DNA of 64,000 nucleotides from Candidatus Puniceispirillum marinum IMCC1322 (GCF_000024465.1 NC_014010.1:186001-250000), one strand, 5' to 3'; counted from the stretch's first letter, positions 46,918-57,600 are shown. Program-made: numbers and translations. The notes: a model not told the origin generated them from the letters alone.

Positions 46918-48293
46918 AAATCGTGATTTGTGGTGCTGGGCTTGTGGGAAGCGCTATTGCAGGGCATCTGGCTGAAGAACAGAATGATGTCACCGTTGTT
47001 GATGCGTCCGCCGAAAATATTCAGCGCATTACTGACCAGCATGATGTGACTGGTGTGATTGGTGTAGCCTCGCATCCGGAAAGACTGAATGAAGCTGGCA
47101 TGCGTGATGCCGAATTATTGATCGCGGTGACAGAGTCTGATGAAGTCAATATGGTCGCGTGCCAGGTGGCGCATACTATTTTCGATACGCCGGTGAAAAT
47201 CGCCCGTATCAGAGGAAGCTCCTATCTCGATGAGAATTATGCCGACCTCTATAGTCCAGCGCATCTGCCAATTGATCATATCATCTCGCCGGAAGCAGAA
47301 GTATCGGCGTCTATCAGCAATCAATTACGCGTACCAGGTGCTTTTGACATTAAAAATCTATGTGATGGCAAAATGAATCTGGTAGGGGTGGTGTGTACCG
47401 AGGATAGTCCAGTTCGTGATACGCCCTTGCGGCATCTGACCAATCTGTTTCCAGACCTTGCCATGACAGTATTGTGTATCATTCGGGATAATGCCGTGAT
47501 TCTGCCCCGACGTGGCGTTGAAGAAATGCATGCCGGTGATCGTATTTATTTTGTCTGTGACAGTGCACATCTTGATCGGGCGATGGCTGCCTTTGGGCAT
47601 GAAGAACCCGAGGCCAGATCTGTGGTGATTGCGGGTGGTGGTAATATTGGTTTGATGCTGGCGCGCGAGATTGCAACCAATTTTTCAAATACACAGGTGC
47701 AACTTATCGAAATGGATAATAACAGGGCGCGTGAACTTGCCGAAGAATTACAAGGCACGGGCATTATTCATGGTGACGCCCTTGATGAGTCGATCCTTAA
47801 AGAAGCCGGTGTACATACAACCGAGACCTTTGTGTCAGTGACTGAAGATGACGAGGTCAATATCTTGTCGGCATTGTTGGCCAAGCGCACGGGAGCCAAA
47901 CATGCGGTGGCATTGGTGAATATGCCTGGCTTTATTCCGCTGGTGGGGACTCTGGGTGTCGATGCGGTGATTAATCCATCACAAATTACAGTTTCGTCAA
48001 TTCTCGAGCATGTGCGCCGTGGCCGTATCCGTGATGTGCACCCGATTATTGAAGATCTTGGTGAAGTGCTTGAAGCCGAGGCCTTGCCCTCATCTTTGCT
48101 GGTCGGCAAGCCTTTGCGGACAGCCAAAATACCAAAGGGCATTTCAATCGGTGGTATTGTAAGGGATGAACAAGTTATTGCCGCCCGCGGTGATAGTGTG
48201 ATCGAGGCTGGTGATACGGTGATTATCTTTGCCGAACGTGGAAAGATCGTTCAGGTTGAAAAGATGCTATCCGTGCGGCTAGATTTCTTCTAA
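46914..48293 (+). CDS. trkA: Potassium uptake regulator TrkA
   Basis: 459 residues, two repeats of an NAD-binding KTN domain (I-C-G-A-G-L-V-G-S near residue 4, and I-A-G-G-G-N-I-G-L near 238), each followed by a TrkA-C domain. It is the cytoplasmic gating subunit of Trk potassium channels. The start GTG 46914 overlaps ntrX. No trkH/trkG membrane subunit lies in this window. Position between ntrX and hfq is the standard alphaproteobacterial order. Confidence 0.95.
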   Translation: MKIVICGAGLVGSAIAGHLAEEQNDVTVVDASAENIQRITDQHDVTGVIGVASHPERLNEAGMRDAELLIAVTESDEVNMVACQVAHTIFDTPVKIARIRGSSYLDENYADLYSPAHLPIDHIISPEAEVSASISNQLRVPGAFDIKNLCDGKMNLVGVVCTEDSPVRDTPLRHLTNLFPDLAMTVLCIIRDNAVILPRRGVEEMHAGDRIYFVCDSAHLDRAMAAFGHEEPEARSVVIAGGGNIGLMLAREIATNFSNTQVQLIEMDNNRARELAEELQGTGIIHGDALDESILKEAGVHTTETFVSVTEDDEVNILSALLAKRTGAKHAVALVNMPGFIPLVGTLGVDAVINPSQITVSSILEHVRRGRIRDVHPIIEDLGEVLEAEALPSSLLVGKPLRTAKIPKGISIGGIVRDEQVIAARGDSVIEAGDTVIIFAERGKIVQVEKMLSVRLDFF

Positions 48294-48397
48294 TCACATT
48301 TTACCTCCAAAAATTAGACATAAATGCCGGTTATCGCGTGACATGGCATTGTGAAGTCATGCCCAAGAGGGTAAGTTGAAAAAAAAGGGAGGGAAAA

Positions 48398-48661
48398 ATG
48401 GCCGCAGATAAGAGCCGAAATCTTCAGGAAGTGTTTCTCAACAACATCCGTAAATCACATTCACCGGTAACCGTTTTTCTGGTTAGCGGAGTTAAGCTTC
48501 AGGGTGTTATCACCTGGTTTGACAATTTTTCAATTCTGCTTAAGCGTGATCAACATGTTCAGCTGGTTTATAAACATGCCATTTCAACGATCATGCCATC
48601 TGTTCCTGTTCATCTTCAGGGTTTTGAAGATACGGATGAGACTACCCCCGATCAAGGCTGA
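48398..48661 (+). CDS. hfq: RNA chaperone Hfq
   Basis: 87 residues. The Sm1 motif ([10 protein letters not shown]) and Sm2 motif (Y-K-H-A-I-S-T-I) are complete, so a hexameric Sm-like ring is expected. It pairs small RNAs with mRNAs and controls stability. A strong GGGAGGG site lies upstream. It follows trkA by 104 bases, a gap that may hold its own promoter. The short acidic C-terminus (D-T-D-E-T-T-P-D) is typical of alphaproteobacteria. Confidence 0.97.
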   Translation: MAADKSRNLQEVFLNNIRKSHSPVTVFLVSGVKLQGVITWFDNFSILLKRDQHVQLVYKHAISTIMPSVPVHLQGFEDTDETTPDQG

Positions 48662-48702
48662 GTCAGACCTTTGGTATCTTCTAACCCATAAAGAGTTTTT
48701 TA

Positions 48703-49527
48703 ATGACCGTTTTTGATAGTTTTGCCCAGCAGGTTGCCCAATTGATGCAACAGGCTACCGCCGAACTTGTGCTTCCGCGTTACCGGAATCTTGTGGCTGG
48801 GCAGATAGATACCAAGTCCGGACCCGATGATCTGGTTACGGTAGCAGACCGTGAAGCCGAAGAATGGCTGACCCCCCGTCTGCTTGCCTTGAAACAAGGG
48901 GTATGTGTAGGTGAAGAAGCTGTCGCCAAAAGCCCAGCACTACGTGATCAGGCCGGTCGCGGCACCGTCTGGACAGTTGATCCGGTTGATGGCACCCATA
49001 ATTTTGTTCATGGCAAAGACCATTTCTGTATGATGGTTGCTTTATTGGAAGATGGTATCCCTCAGCAAACATGGCTGTGGCACCCGTTGAAGGAGGTGCT
49101 GTATTATGCAAAGGCTGGCGCTGGCGCTTTCAGGATCGATGGTCGTGATATAGTCCGCCTTTCGGTCAGTGACACGCTTCCTGATATTGAGCAACTTGTA
49201 GGTGAGGGAAGTACCAAATTTCTTAAACAACCATTTCGAGGTGAATTTATTGACCGGTTGAAGCACTTTGAAAACCGGATTTCTTTAAGGTGCGCTGGGG
49301 TGTTGGCGATGAAACTTGCCGGTGGTGATATCCATTTCATTATGCACGGGACTTGTACGCCATGGGATCATGCCCCGGTTGATCTCTTATGCCGTGAGGC
49401 AGGCGCACATGCAGGCATGTCGGTTGATGGGCGACCGTTTAACGCCGCCTATAACGAAGCTTTTATGGTGGCCGCGTCCAAAACCATTTGGGATCAGCTT
49501 AATCGTGAAATATGGCGTGGCGAATAG
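48703..49527 (+). CDS. Inositol-monophosphatase-family phosphatase (histidinol-phosphatase-like)
   Basis: 274 residues with the metal-binding motifs G-E-E-A (near residue 69), D-P-V-D-G-T-H-N-F (near 90) and W-D-H-A-P-V-D-L. The fold hydrolyses small phosphate monoesters such as inositol-1-phosphate, histidinol phosphate or 3'-phosphoadenylate. No histidine-biosynthesis gene is adjacent, so the substrate is unclear. It starts 41 bases after hfq. Confidence 0.85.
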   Translation: MTVFDSFAQQVAQLMQQATAELVLPRYRNLVAGQIDTKSGPDDLVTVADREAEEWLTPRLLALKQGVCVGEEAVAKSPALRDQAGRGTVWTVDPVDGTHNFVHGKDHFCMMVALLEDGIPQQTWLWHPLKEVLYYAKAGAGAFRIDGRDIVRLSVSDTLPDIEQLVGEGSTKFLKQPFRGEFIDRLKHFENRISLRCAGVLAMKLAGGDIHFIMHGTCTPWDHAPVDLLCREAGAHAGMSVDGRPFNAAYNEAFMVAASKTIWDQLNREIWRGE

Positions 49528-49564
49528 CTGTAAGACATCATCGGTTGCAAGCACACCATTATGA

Positions 49565-50173
49565 CTAGTCGTTTTTCTGGAATAAGAGGCTAAGACCAAG
49601 TGACACGAGAATGACGCTGGCACCTCGATCAAGATATATTTTAGCCCGCAAATAACTTGTTCGAATGGTTTGGGTGCTCATCACGTAAGCAAGGATCGTA
49701 TAAAAAGTAACTTCTATAGCCAGGTGATTTATAACAATAAACCCTATCTCCCAAGCTGCCATATTTGCTGGAAAAATGACAATCAGTATGGCAGCGGCAA
49801 ACAGAACTGATTTTGGGTTCGACAGGTTGATCAGGACACCATCTCTGAAGGCATTGATAAGCGTTCGGGCATTGTTTTGAATAGGAGACGTGGCATGTCG
49901 CCATGTGATCAGCGCGATATAGAAAAGATATAGGGCTCCACAAATCTTCGCCGTTGTATAAGCCCATGGCACCAGAAAGAAAATACTTTCCAGCCCAAGC
50001 AATGCCAGCAATGTCCAAAATGCTGCGGTCAGCCCAAGTCCAAAACCAAGCATGATTCCCGATCTGGTGCCAGCGGTTAAGGTGGTGCGCACAGACACCA
50101 AAAATGCCGGACCCGGACTGGCAAGTGCTACCAAAAGGGCAATGTTAAAGGCAATGAGTTGGGCGGTAGTCAT
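49565..50173 (-). CDS. LysE/RhtB-family amino-acid exporter
   Basis: 202 residues, about six membrane segments, with the N-terminal pattern A-S-P-G-P-A-F-L-V-S-V-R-T of the LysE/RhtB superfamily and N-L-S-N-P-K-S-V-L-F in the middle. It exports amino acids or related metabolites; the substrate is not predictable. It lies just behind mazG on the minus strand (2-base gap). Confidence 0.85.
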   Translation of the reverse strand: MTTAQLIAFNIALLVALASPGPAFLVSVRTTLTAGTRSGIMLGFGLGLTAAFWTLLALLGLESIFFLVPWAYTTAKICGALYLFYIALITWRHATSPIQNNARTLINAFRDGVLINLSNPKSVLFAAAILIVIFPANMAAWEIGFIVINHLAIEVTFYTILAYVMSTQTIRTSYLRAKIYLDRGASVILVSLGLSLLFQKND

Positions 50174-50175
50174 CT

Positions 50176-51006
50176 TTATTTTGTCTCACTTTTTTTGGCA
50201 TCTTGCCAAAATGATTCCATCTCACCTAAAGGTATAGTGTTGATATTTTTCCCATTTTTGTCAACTTGTTCTTCTATATACCTAAAGCGACGCTCAAATT
50301 TTTTATTGCACCCCATTAAGGCCGTTTCGGGATCAACACCGGCTTTGCGAGCAAGATTTATAGCAACAAACAGAATATCGCCAATTTCATCTTTGATAGC
50401 ATCATGATCTGGTTCGTCTGCAGCTAACTCAATTTTTAACTCGTCCGTCTCCTCAACCATTTTAGCGAATACATCATTGATATGATCCCAGTCATAGCCA
50501 ACACGGGCGGCACGTTTTTGTAGCTTGAGGGCGCGTAACATTGGCGGTAGTCCGACAGCCACATCGTCAAGCACACCGTTTTTGCCTTTCTGCGCACGCT
50601 CGGTAGCTTTAATATCTTCCCAGTTTATTTTTTGCCTCTCTGCATCATGTGATTGCGCTTGTGCAGGAGGGCTGTCAGATTTTGTCTCATCACCAAAGAC
50701 ATGAGGGTGACGACTAATCATTTTATCGCTGACGCTGCGGGCAACATCTGCCACGTTAAAGCAACCTTCTTCCTCGGCTATGCGAGCGTGAAAAACAACC
50801 TGTAGTAATAAATCGCCTAACTCGTCGCGGATATCTTCGCGCGTACCGTTATGTATAGCATCCGCCACTTCATAAGCTTCTTCGATCGTATAAGGGGCAA
50901 TGGTTTCGAAAGTCTGTTTCACATCCCACGGACATCCGTTTTCAGGATTGCGCAGACGAGCCATGATTTTTACGAGATGTTCAAATTCGGTGCTTGCTTT
51001 AGACAT
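50176..51006 (-). CDS. mazG: Nucleoside triphosphate pyrophosphohydrolase MazG
   Basis: 276 residues with two MazG domains: the first with C-P-W-D and E-E-A-Y-E-V-A-D, E-L-G-D-L-L-L-Q-V-V, the second with E-E-T-D-E-L-K and E-I-G-D-I-L-F-V-A-I-N-L-A. It hydrolyses (d)NTPs to monophosphates and cleans non-canonical nucleotides. The length suits the two-domain form. An ExxE metal site is present in each domain. Confidence 0.93.
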   Translation of the reverse strand: MSKASTEFEHLVKIMARLRNPENGCPWDVKQTFETIAPYTIEEAYEVADAIHNGTREDIRDELGDLLLQVVFHARIAEEEGCFNVADVARSVSDKMISRHPHVFGDETKSDSPPAQAQSHDAERQKINWEDIKATERAQKGKNGVLDDVAVGLPPMLRALKLQKRAARVGYDWDHINDVFAKMVEETDELKIELAADEPDHDAIKDEIGDILFVAINLARKAGVDPETALMGCNKKFERRFRYIEEQVDKNGKNINTIPLGEMESFWQDAKKSETK

Positions 51007-51195
51007 GTAGCCATCGTAACAGTCGTTAGCAGTCTGACCAAGCTGAATAACAAATTGTAAGCACTTTGTAATATTTTTATGTTTTAAAGTTGTTTTTTAT
51101 ATAGCAATGATGTTTCTGAAGGTCGTAATTTATTAAATATATTACTGTGTGAACACGTCTTGAAGCTGTTTATATAGATCAAATAGGGGATTAAG

Positions 51196-51999
51196 ATGGG
51201 GCGCATTAGATCATGGTTTTTCACTGGGCTGGTTGTTACAGCGCCAGTTTTGCTGACGATTTACATTACCTGGTCAGCAATTGAGATCATTGATGGACAA
51301 GTGGCTAATTTACTGCCGCATTTTGCCGAGACAGCCTATAGCGAGATTCCAGGTATTGGATTGTTGATCGGGGTCGCGCTGATCACAGTTATTGGCGCGT
51401 TGGCTGCCGGCTTCATGGGGCGCTGGCTAATTAGTTTTGGCGAATCACTGTTGAACCGTATGCCGGTTGTACGATCCATTTACGGGGCAACTAAACAGAT
51501 ACTGGAAACGGTTGTTTCAGCCCAATCAGACGCGTTTCGCGAAGTTGTGCTGGTTGAATATCCACGTAAGGAGTTGTGGGTTATCGGGTTTGTTACGGGC
51601 AATACCAAAGGTGAGGTCGATACGTTGATTGATCATGATATGGTCAATGTCTTTATCCCGACAACACCTAACCCAACATCAGGGTTTTTGCTGTTCTGTC
51701 CTAAAAAGGAAGTCATATTTCTGGAGATGGAAGTTGAAGAAGCTGTCAAGATGGTGGTGTCTGGAGGCATTGTGACACCGCCTGACCGCAGTGGTGGCAA
51801 GCCAATAGCCGAGAAAGCGGCGTCTACAAAAGCCGCACCTAAAAAGGCAAGCATGAAAAAGACTGGCTCTGCGAAAGTGGCGGTTAAAAAAACCACAGCT
51901 AAAGCCGTGACCAAGAAAACCACACCCAAGAAAGCCGTGACCAAGAAAGCCGTGACCAAGAAAGCCGCGCCCAAGAAAGCCGCGCCCAAGAACCGTTAA
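51196..51999 (+). CDS. DUF502 membrane protein with a histone-H1-like lysine/alanine tail
   Basis: 267 residues. Two membrane segments (about 9-29 and 51-73) and a conserved soluble part (I-Y-G-A-T-K-Q-I, Y-P-R-K-E-L-W-V-I-G-F-V-T, V-F-I-P-T-T-P-N-P-T-S-G-F) define DUF502. From about residue 205 the protein continues as an Ala/Lys/Thr/Pro tail of K-K-A repeats, encoded by near-15-bp repeats at 51900-51995. Such tails bind DNA or RNA in histone-H1 and AlgP-type proteins. DUF502 proteins usually end near residue 200, so the tail is an addition. Confidence 0.85.
   Translation: MGRIRSWFFTGLVVTAPVLLTIYITWSAIEIIDGQVANLLPHFAETAYSEIPGIGLLIGVALITVIGALAAGFMGRWLISFGESLLNRMPVVRSIYGATKQILETVVSAQSDAFREVVLVEYPRKELWVIGFVTGNTKGEVDTLIDHDMVNVFIPTTPNPTSGFLLFCPKKEVIFLEMEVEEAVKMVVSGGIVTPPDRSGGKPIAEKAASTKAAPKKASMKKTGSAKVAVKKTTAKAVTKKTTPKKAVTKKAVTKKAAPKKAAPKNR
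51900..51995 (+). repeat. Coding repeats for the K/A-rich tail
   Basis: Repeated AAGAAAGCC(G)-(TGACC or CGCCC) units in frame with the DUF502 gene, each giving K-K-A-V-T or K-K-A-A-P. Units are 15 bp, so gain or loss keeps the frame. Confidence 0.75.
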
Positions 52000-52075
52000 A
52001 ACGCGACATTATAGCTTGATGATGGCTTATGTTTGATTGCTGCATTTGATTGGGTGGCTGATTGTGGTGCCAACC

Positions 52076-54166
52076 CTATCCTGCGGCAAGATAGCGAACA
52101 GCGCTATCACGTTCAAACAGGCTTAGTAACATATCGCTATAGGTCAAAGCGGTGCCATCAGTGGCCATGCGGCGCGCTTCGGTTCGGGCTAGTGAAAGCA
52201 GATCAGCATGAGCGCCAAGATCAGCAAGGATGAATTCGGGGACGCCAGATTGACGTTGCCCCAGAAATTCACCAGGACCGCGTAATTTTAAGTCTTCTTC
52301 TGCAATCACAAAGCCGTCTTCGGTATCACGCATGACCGTCAGCCTTGTTTTTGATGTATCGCTGATCGGGGGGGCATAAACCAGAATACAGCTTGATTTA
52401 TCTGCGCCCCGTCCCACACGACCACGAAGCTGATGGAGTTGGGCAAGGCCAAAGCGTTCGGCATGTTCAATGATCATGATACTGGCTTCAGGCACATCAA
52501 CGCCAACTTCGACGACGGTTGTCGCCACCAGAAGTTGCGCGCTTCCATCACGAAATGCCTGCATGGCCTCGTCGCGCTCGGGGGCTTTCATTTTTCCATG
52601 TGCAAGGGCAACCTTGTGTGCAGGTAAAGCGCGAACAAGGCTGGCAAAACGGTCTTCGGCGGCGGCGATATCGAGTTTGTCGGATTCTTCGACAAGTGGG
52701 CAAATCCAGTAGGCGCGTTTTCCGGCATCAAGGGCGCGTCTAATGCCATCAATCACCTGATCAAGACGGTCATTAGGCATTACCCGTGTGTCAATGGCGA
52801 GGCGACCAGCTGGTTTTTCATTCAGCCTCGATTGCTCAAGGTCGCCATAGGCTGTCATGGCCAGGCTGCGTGGGATTGGCGTGGCGGTCATAACGAGGAC
52901 ATCGACGCCATTTCCCTTTTGCCCAAGAATAAGACGCTGGCGAACGCCAAAGCGATGCTGTTCATCAACCACGGCGAGCCCAAGATCGGCAAAAGCAACA
53001 TTCTCGGATAAAAGCGCATGTGTACCGACAACAATATCAATAGTGCCGTCAGCAAGCCCAGATAGCGTGTCTTTGCGGCCTGATCCGGTACGCCCCTGAC
53101 CCAGTAACAGGCTGGCACTTTTGCCGATGGGCGCAAGCATCTTATTCAGACTTTGATAATGCTGGCGCGCCAACACTTCGGTCGGTACCAGCAAGGCCGC
53201 TTGTGCTCCGCTTTCAACGACATGCAGCATTGCCGCCAGCGCAACGAGCGTTTTACCAGAGCCAACATCACCTTGAAGCATGCGTAACATGCGTTTGCCA
53301 GATTCCTGATCAGATTTAATTTCCGCAATCGCATTTGTCTGGGCCTTGGTTAAGGCAAAAGGCAGGTTATCCATAAGAGCCCTAGTAAGCGTGCCTGTGC
53401 CAGCAAAGATACGACCTGGCACCGTATCGGCAGCTTGTTGGCGCACCATGTTGAGCGCGATTTGATTGGCCAGCAACTCGTCAAATGCCAGCCGCGCGCG
53501 GGCGGGGTTGTTTGGCAGTAAATCGGCTTCATTTTGGGGTGCATGAACAGTGCGCATGGCGCTGGCAAAGTCTGGCCAGTTATTTGTGGCCATGATTGAA
53601 GGCGGGATCCATTCGGGCAAAGTGGGTATCGTGGCCAATGCCGCGGTGATAGCGCGACGCAGAACCTTTGGTGTCAGGCCAGCGGTGAGTGGGTAAACTG
53701 GCTCAATTTCGGGCATGCTAGCCATTTCATCTGGTTTAACCACATAATCGGGATGCGCCATCTGCACACGGTTATTAAAAATTTCGGTGCGGCCACTGAT
53801 AATGCGGCGCTCGCCAACTGGAAGAAGCCGTTGGATATAATCATCCCGCGCATGAAAAAAAACCAGCTCTATCGATCCTGTGTCATTCTGGCAAAATACA
53901 CGCCATGGCCGACGGACGCCCCGTGGAGGTTTGTCATGCTTTACGACAATAATGTCAAATGTCGCAATGGCACCATCAATTACAGCATCCAGCGGCGGTT
54001 TCTGGCTACGATCAATTATAGCGATAGGCAGATGCCGCAATACATCAATCACATAGCTGCCAACACGCTTTTCCAGAATGGCGGCAAGCTTAGCGCCGAC
54101 ACCCGGCAAGGACGTGGTCGCCGCGAAGAGCTGAAACAGTTCCTGTGGTCGCTTTGGATGCACCAT
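52076..54166 (-). CDS. recG: ATP-dependent DNA helicase RecG
   Basis: 696 residues, full length. An N-terminal wedge/OB domain (about 60-200) is followed by helicase motifs Q-G-D-V-G-S-G-K-T (Walker A), V-V-D-E-Q-H-R-F-G, M-T-A-T-P-I-P-R-S, G-V-D-V-P-E-A-S and Q-L-R-G-R-V-G-R-G. It remodels stalled replication forks and Holliday junctions. sdhE and mfd are divergent on its upstream side. Confidence 0.96.
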   Translation of the reverse strand: MVHPKRPQELFQLFAATTSLPGVGAKLAAILEKRVGSYVIDVLRHLPIAIIDRSQKPPLDAVIDGAIATFDIIVVKHDKPPRGVRRPWRVFCQNDTGSIELVFFHARDDYIQRLLPVGERRIISGRTEIFNNRVQMAHPDYVVKPDEMASMPEIEPVYPLTAGLTPKVLRRAITAALATIPTLPEWIPPSIMATNNWPDFASAMRTVHAPQNEADLLPNNPARARLAFDELLANQIALNMVRQQAADTVPGRIFAGTGTLTRALMDNLPFALTKAQTNAIAEIKSDQESGKRMLRMLQGDVGSGKTLVALAAMLHVVESGAQAALLVPTEVLARQHYQSLNKMLAPIGKSASLLLGQGRTGSGRKDTLSGLADGTIDIVVGTHALLSENVAFADLGLAVVDEQHRFGVRQRLILGQKGNGVDVLVMTATPIPRSLAMTAYGDLEQSRLNEKPAGRLAIDTRVMPNDRLDQVIDGIRRALDAGKRAYWICPLVEESDKLDIAAAEDRFASLVRALPAHKVALAHGKMKAPERDEAMQAFRDGSAQLLVATTVVEVGVDVPEASIMIIEHAERFGLAQLHQLRGRVGRGADKSSCILVYAPPISDTSKTRLTVMRDTEDGFVIAEEDLKLRGPGEFLGQRQSGVPEFILADLGAHADLLSLARTEARRMATDGTALTYSDMLLSLFERDSAVRYLAAG

Positions 54167-54408
54167 GAATTTCCTTGTTTAACCGAGCTTAACCGGGCTT
54201 ATCCGGCGCTTTCTTTCTGTCCGGTATTATCAGTCTAACGCATTCTCTGCCTTGTTTCAAAAGATATGCCATCCATATATAGGCATCAATCAACGGCGTA
54301 TTACCATCTCGAAAAACCATGCAAGGCTTTGCAGTGCTAGTGCGTTTCATGCTATGGCAATTGCGGTGATGAATGAAACTGTCCGAACCTAAGTTAAGTG
54401 AGTTTATA

Positions 54409-54672
54409 ATGACATCAGAAAAGCTTTCCAATCGTGCCCGTCGTCTGATTTATCAGGCCAGCTATACCGGTATGAAGGAGACTGATCTGCTGCTGGGGCA
54501 TTTTGCCAAGGTGCATCTGCCAGATTTGAATGATAATGAACTGGATGATTTCGAAGCCTTGCTCAAGGTTGGGGATCCCATTATTTACGCATGGGTAATG
54601 GAAAAAGAACCTGTTCCCATGCACTATAATACACGTGTCTTTCAGCTTATTAAAAAGTTTAAAAAAATATAG
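54409..54672 (+). CDS. sdhE: Succinate dehydrogenase assembly factor SdhE (altered motif)
   Basis: 87 residues from ATG 54409 (M-T-S-E-K-L-S-N), the usual family length; ATG 54373 would add 12. The sequence follows the SdhE/SDHAF2 pattern R-A-R-R-L-I-Y-Q and E-T-D-L-L-L-G-H-F-A. The conserved R-G-x-x-E motif that helps attach FAD to the succinate dehydrogenase flavoprotein reads T-G-M-K-E here, so the arginine is replaced. mfd starts 8 bases after its stop; sdhE-mfd adjacency beside recG is common in alphaproteobacteria. Confidence 0.88.
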   Translation: MTSEKLSNRARRLIYQASYTGMKETDLLLGHFAKVHLPDLNDNELDDFEALLKVGDPIIYAWVMEKEPVPMHYNTRVFQLIKKFKKI

Positions 54673-54679
54673 CAAGCAA

Positions 54680-57600
54680 ATGAATTTCATCAATAAAATT
54701 GAATTAAACAGCTCGTTATGGGGCTGTCCTGATGGTGCGCATATGCTGGCGGTCGCTGCACTTGCCGAAGCCAAGGGGCAGATTCTATTTGTGGCACGTG
54801 ATGATGCCAGGCTGGCTTTGATGCGGGATGCGCTGGCGCGGCTGGCACCGTCATTAGATATTCTGGTGTTTCCGGCGTGGGACTGTCTTCCCTATGATCG
54901 TTTATCACCCCAAGGTGCGCTGGTTGGGCAACGGATTGAGACGTTGGCAAGACTGGCGTCAGAGCCGGCAGCATTAACGGCAAACACCATCGTGCTGACA
55001 ACTGTAAATGCCTTTCTGCAACGTGTACCACCACAAAGTTATTTTGCGGAAAGTTCGCTTCATATCACTGTTGGGCAGACCATCGAGCCATCAGCTTTGG
55101 CGACGTTTCTGGTCAATAATGCGTATCTGCGGACTGACACGGTGCGCGAAACAGGTGAATTTGCTGTGCGAGGGGGCATTGTTGATGTGTTTCCCCCTGG
55201 CCATGCTAATCCAGTTAGGCTTGATTTCTTTGGCGATGACATTGAGACAATGCGTAGTTTTGATCCATCGAACCAGCGCAGTATTGGCAAAGCGGATCGT
55301 TTGACCTTACATCCTGTCGCTGAATTCAGGTTGAATAGTCAGACTGTGGAACGGTTTCGTACCAGCTATCTGGCAACATTTGGCGCCACTGCCAGTCGTG
55401 ATGCGTTGTATGAGTCAGTATCGGCAGAACGAATGCATCCCGGAATCGAACATTGGTTGCCGCTTTTCCATACTGAGATGGTGCGCTTGACTGATTATTG
55501 CCCAGACTGGCCAATCATTCTGGATCATGAGGCTCAAGCCGCCTGTGTTGTACGGTTTGAGCAGATCGCCGATTTTTATGAGGCGCGCGCTGATAGCGGA
55601 GATGATGGAAGCAGCCCCTATCGCCCGCTTGATAGTGAGGCGCTTTATCTTGGTGCAGATGAGCTGGAAGAGCTTTCGGCAAAACAACATGTCTGCAGTC
55701 TGCAACGCTTTGCCGCCCCCGATGGTAGCGGATCGCATCAGGATGCAGGCGGCCGACCCGGGCTGACATTTACCACCGCTATGGCGCGTGGGCAGAGTGC
55801 GGTAGTCGAAGTTGTCGAAGCCATGCAGGCCGAAATGACCGGTCAGCGTCGCCCAATTGTTATCGCCGCGGCAAGTGAAGGCGCGGCTGTCCGGCTAGAC
55901 GAATTGATTGGTGAACAGATGGGCCCAGGGCATGTCACGCGAATCGACAGCCTTAATGCAGCAAAGCCAGGCGGCATTTATATCATCATCTGGTCACTTG
56001 ATGCCGGCTTTCAAAGTGATCAGCTACTGGTTATTGCCGAAGCGGATATATTCGGCCAGCGATTATCGAGGCCACAATCCAAGCGTGGTAAAGGTGATGA
56101 CTTCCTTCGCGAGGTTAGCGCGCTTGAAACAGGCGATTTGGTGGTACATGCCGAACATGGTATCGGCCGCTATGATGGTCTGGTTACCATCAATAGTGCA
56201 GGCGGCGATCATGACTGTTTGCATCTTGTCTATCATGGTGGCGATAAGCTTTATCTACCGGTTGAGAATATTGAATTACTGTCACGTTATGGTAGTGGCG
56301 GTAGCGGTAGTGGCGGTAGCGGTAGTGATGCACAGCTAGATAAGCTTGGTGGTGCCGCATGGCAGGCGCGCGTTGCACGTATCAAGGGCCGTGTCAGAAT
56401 TATGGCCGAACAGCTGATCAAGATTGCTGCCCAGCGGCACACGGCCAAGGCCGAGCCCTTGCTGGCTACTGATGGGCTGTTTGCTGAATTTTGTGACCGC
56501 TTCAGCTTTGTCGAGACGGATGACCAATTGAATGCCATTCAAGATGTGATTGATGATCTGGCTTCAGGTAAGGCAAGTGACCGTCTGATCTGCGGTGACG
56601 TTGGTTTTGGTAAGACCGAAGTCGCTTTGCGCGCGGCGTTTATTGTGGCGATGGCAGGGTATCAGGTTGCATTGGTAGCCCCCACAACGCTTTTAGCGCG
56701 CCAGCATGGCAAGGAATTTACCGAACGCTTTGCCGGTTTCCCGCTTAAGCTGGGGGTTTTGTCACGCATGACATCAACAAGTGATGCCAAGCAGATCAGA
56801 GAGGATCTTGCGTCGGGTGATGTGCAAGTCGTTATCGGGACGCATGCTTTGCTGGCTAAATCACTGTCATTCAACAATCTTGGTTTGCTGATTGTTGATG
56901 AGGAACAGCATTTTGGCGTTGGTCAGAAAGAACGCCTCAAGGAAATGCGCGGTGATATACATGTGCTGACTTTATCTGCAACGCCTATCCCGCGTACCTT
57001 GCAAATGGCGTTATCGGGTGTCCGTGAAATGTCATTAATCGCGACACCACCAGTTGACAGGTTGGCGGTACGAACCTTTGTTGGGCCATGGGATGGTGTC
57101 GTACTGCGGGAAGCCATTCTGCGTGAGATGTTCCGTGGCGGTCAGATATTTGTCGTATGTCCGCGAATTGACGATTTACAACGGGTCTATGACCGTGTGC
57201 GCAAACTTGTGCCAGATGCCCGCATATTGTCGGCGCATGGGCGGATGCCTGCTGCCGAGCTAGATGATGTGATGACAAAATTCGCCGATGGTGAGGCCGA
57301 TATACTGCTTTCAACCAATATCATTGAGTCTGGTATCGATATTCCATCGGCAAATACAATGATTATCCATCGGGCTGATATGTTTGGGCTTTCGCAATTG
57401 TACCAACTGCGGGGACGTGTCGGGCGTGGGCGACAGCGTGCTTATGCTTATCTGACATCGGATCCAAACCGCATTCTGACGCCACAAGCGCGGCGGCGGC
57501 TGGAGGTGATGCAAACACTTGATACATTGGGTGCCGGATTTACCCTAGCATCTTATGATATGGATATCCGTGGTGCGGGCAATCTGCTTGGCGATGAGCA

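Noticed and set aside
51900-51995. CRISPR-like repeat array
   Set aside because: The repeats are directly adjacent, coding and without unique spacers; they encode a K-K-A tail. The repeats in zorD and mfd are likewise coding tandem repeats.
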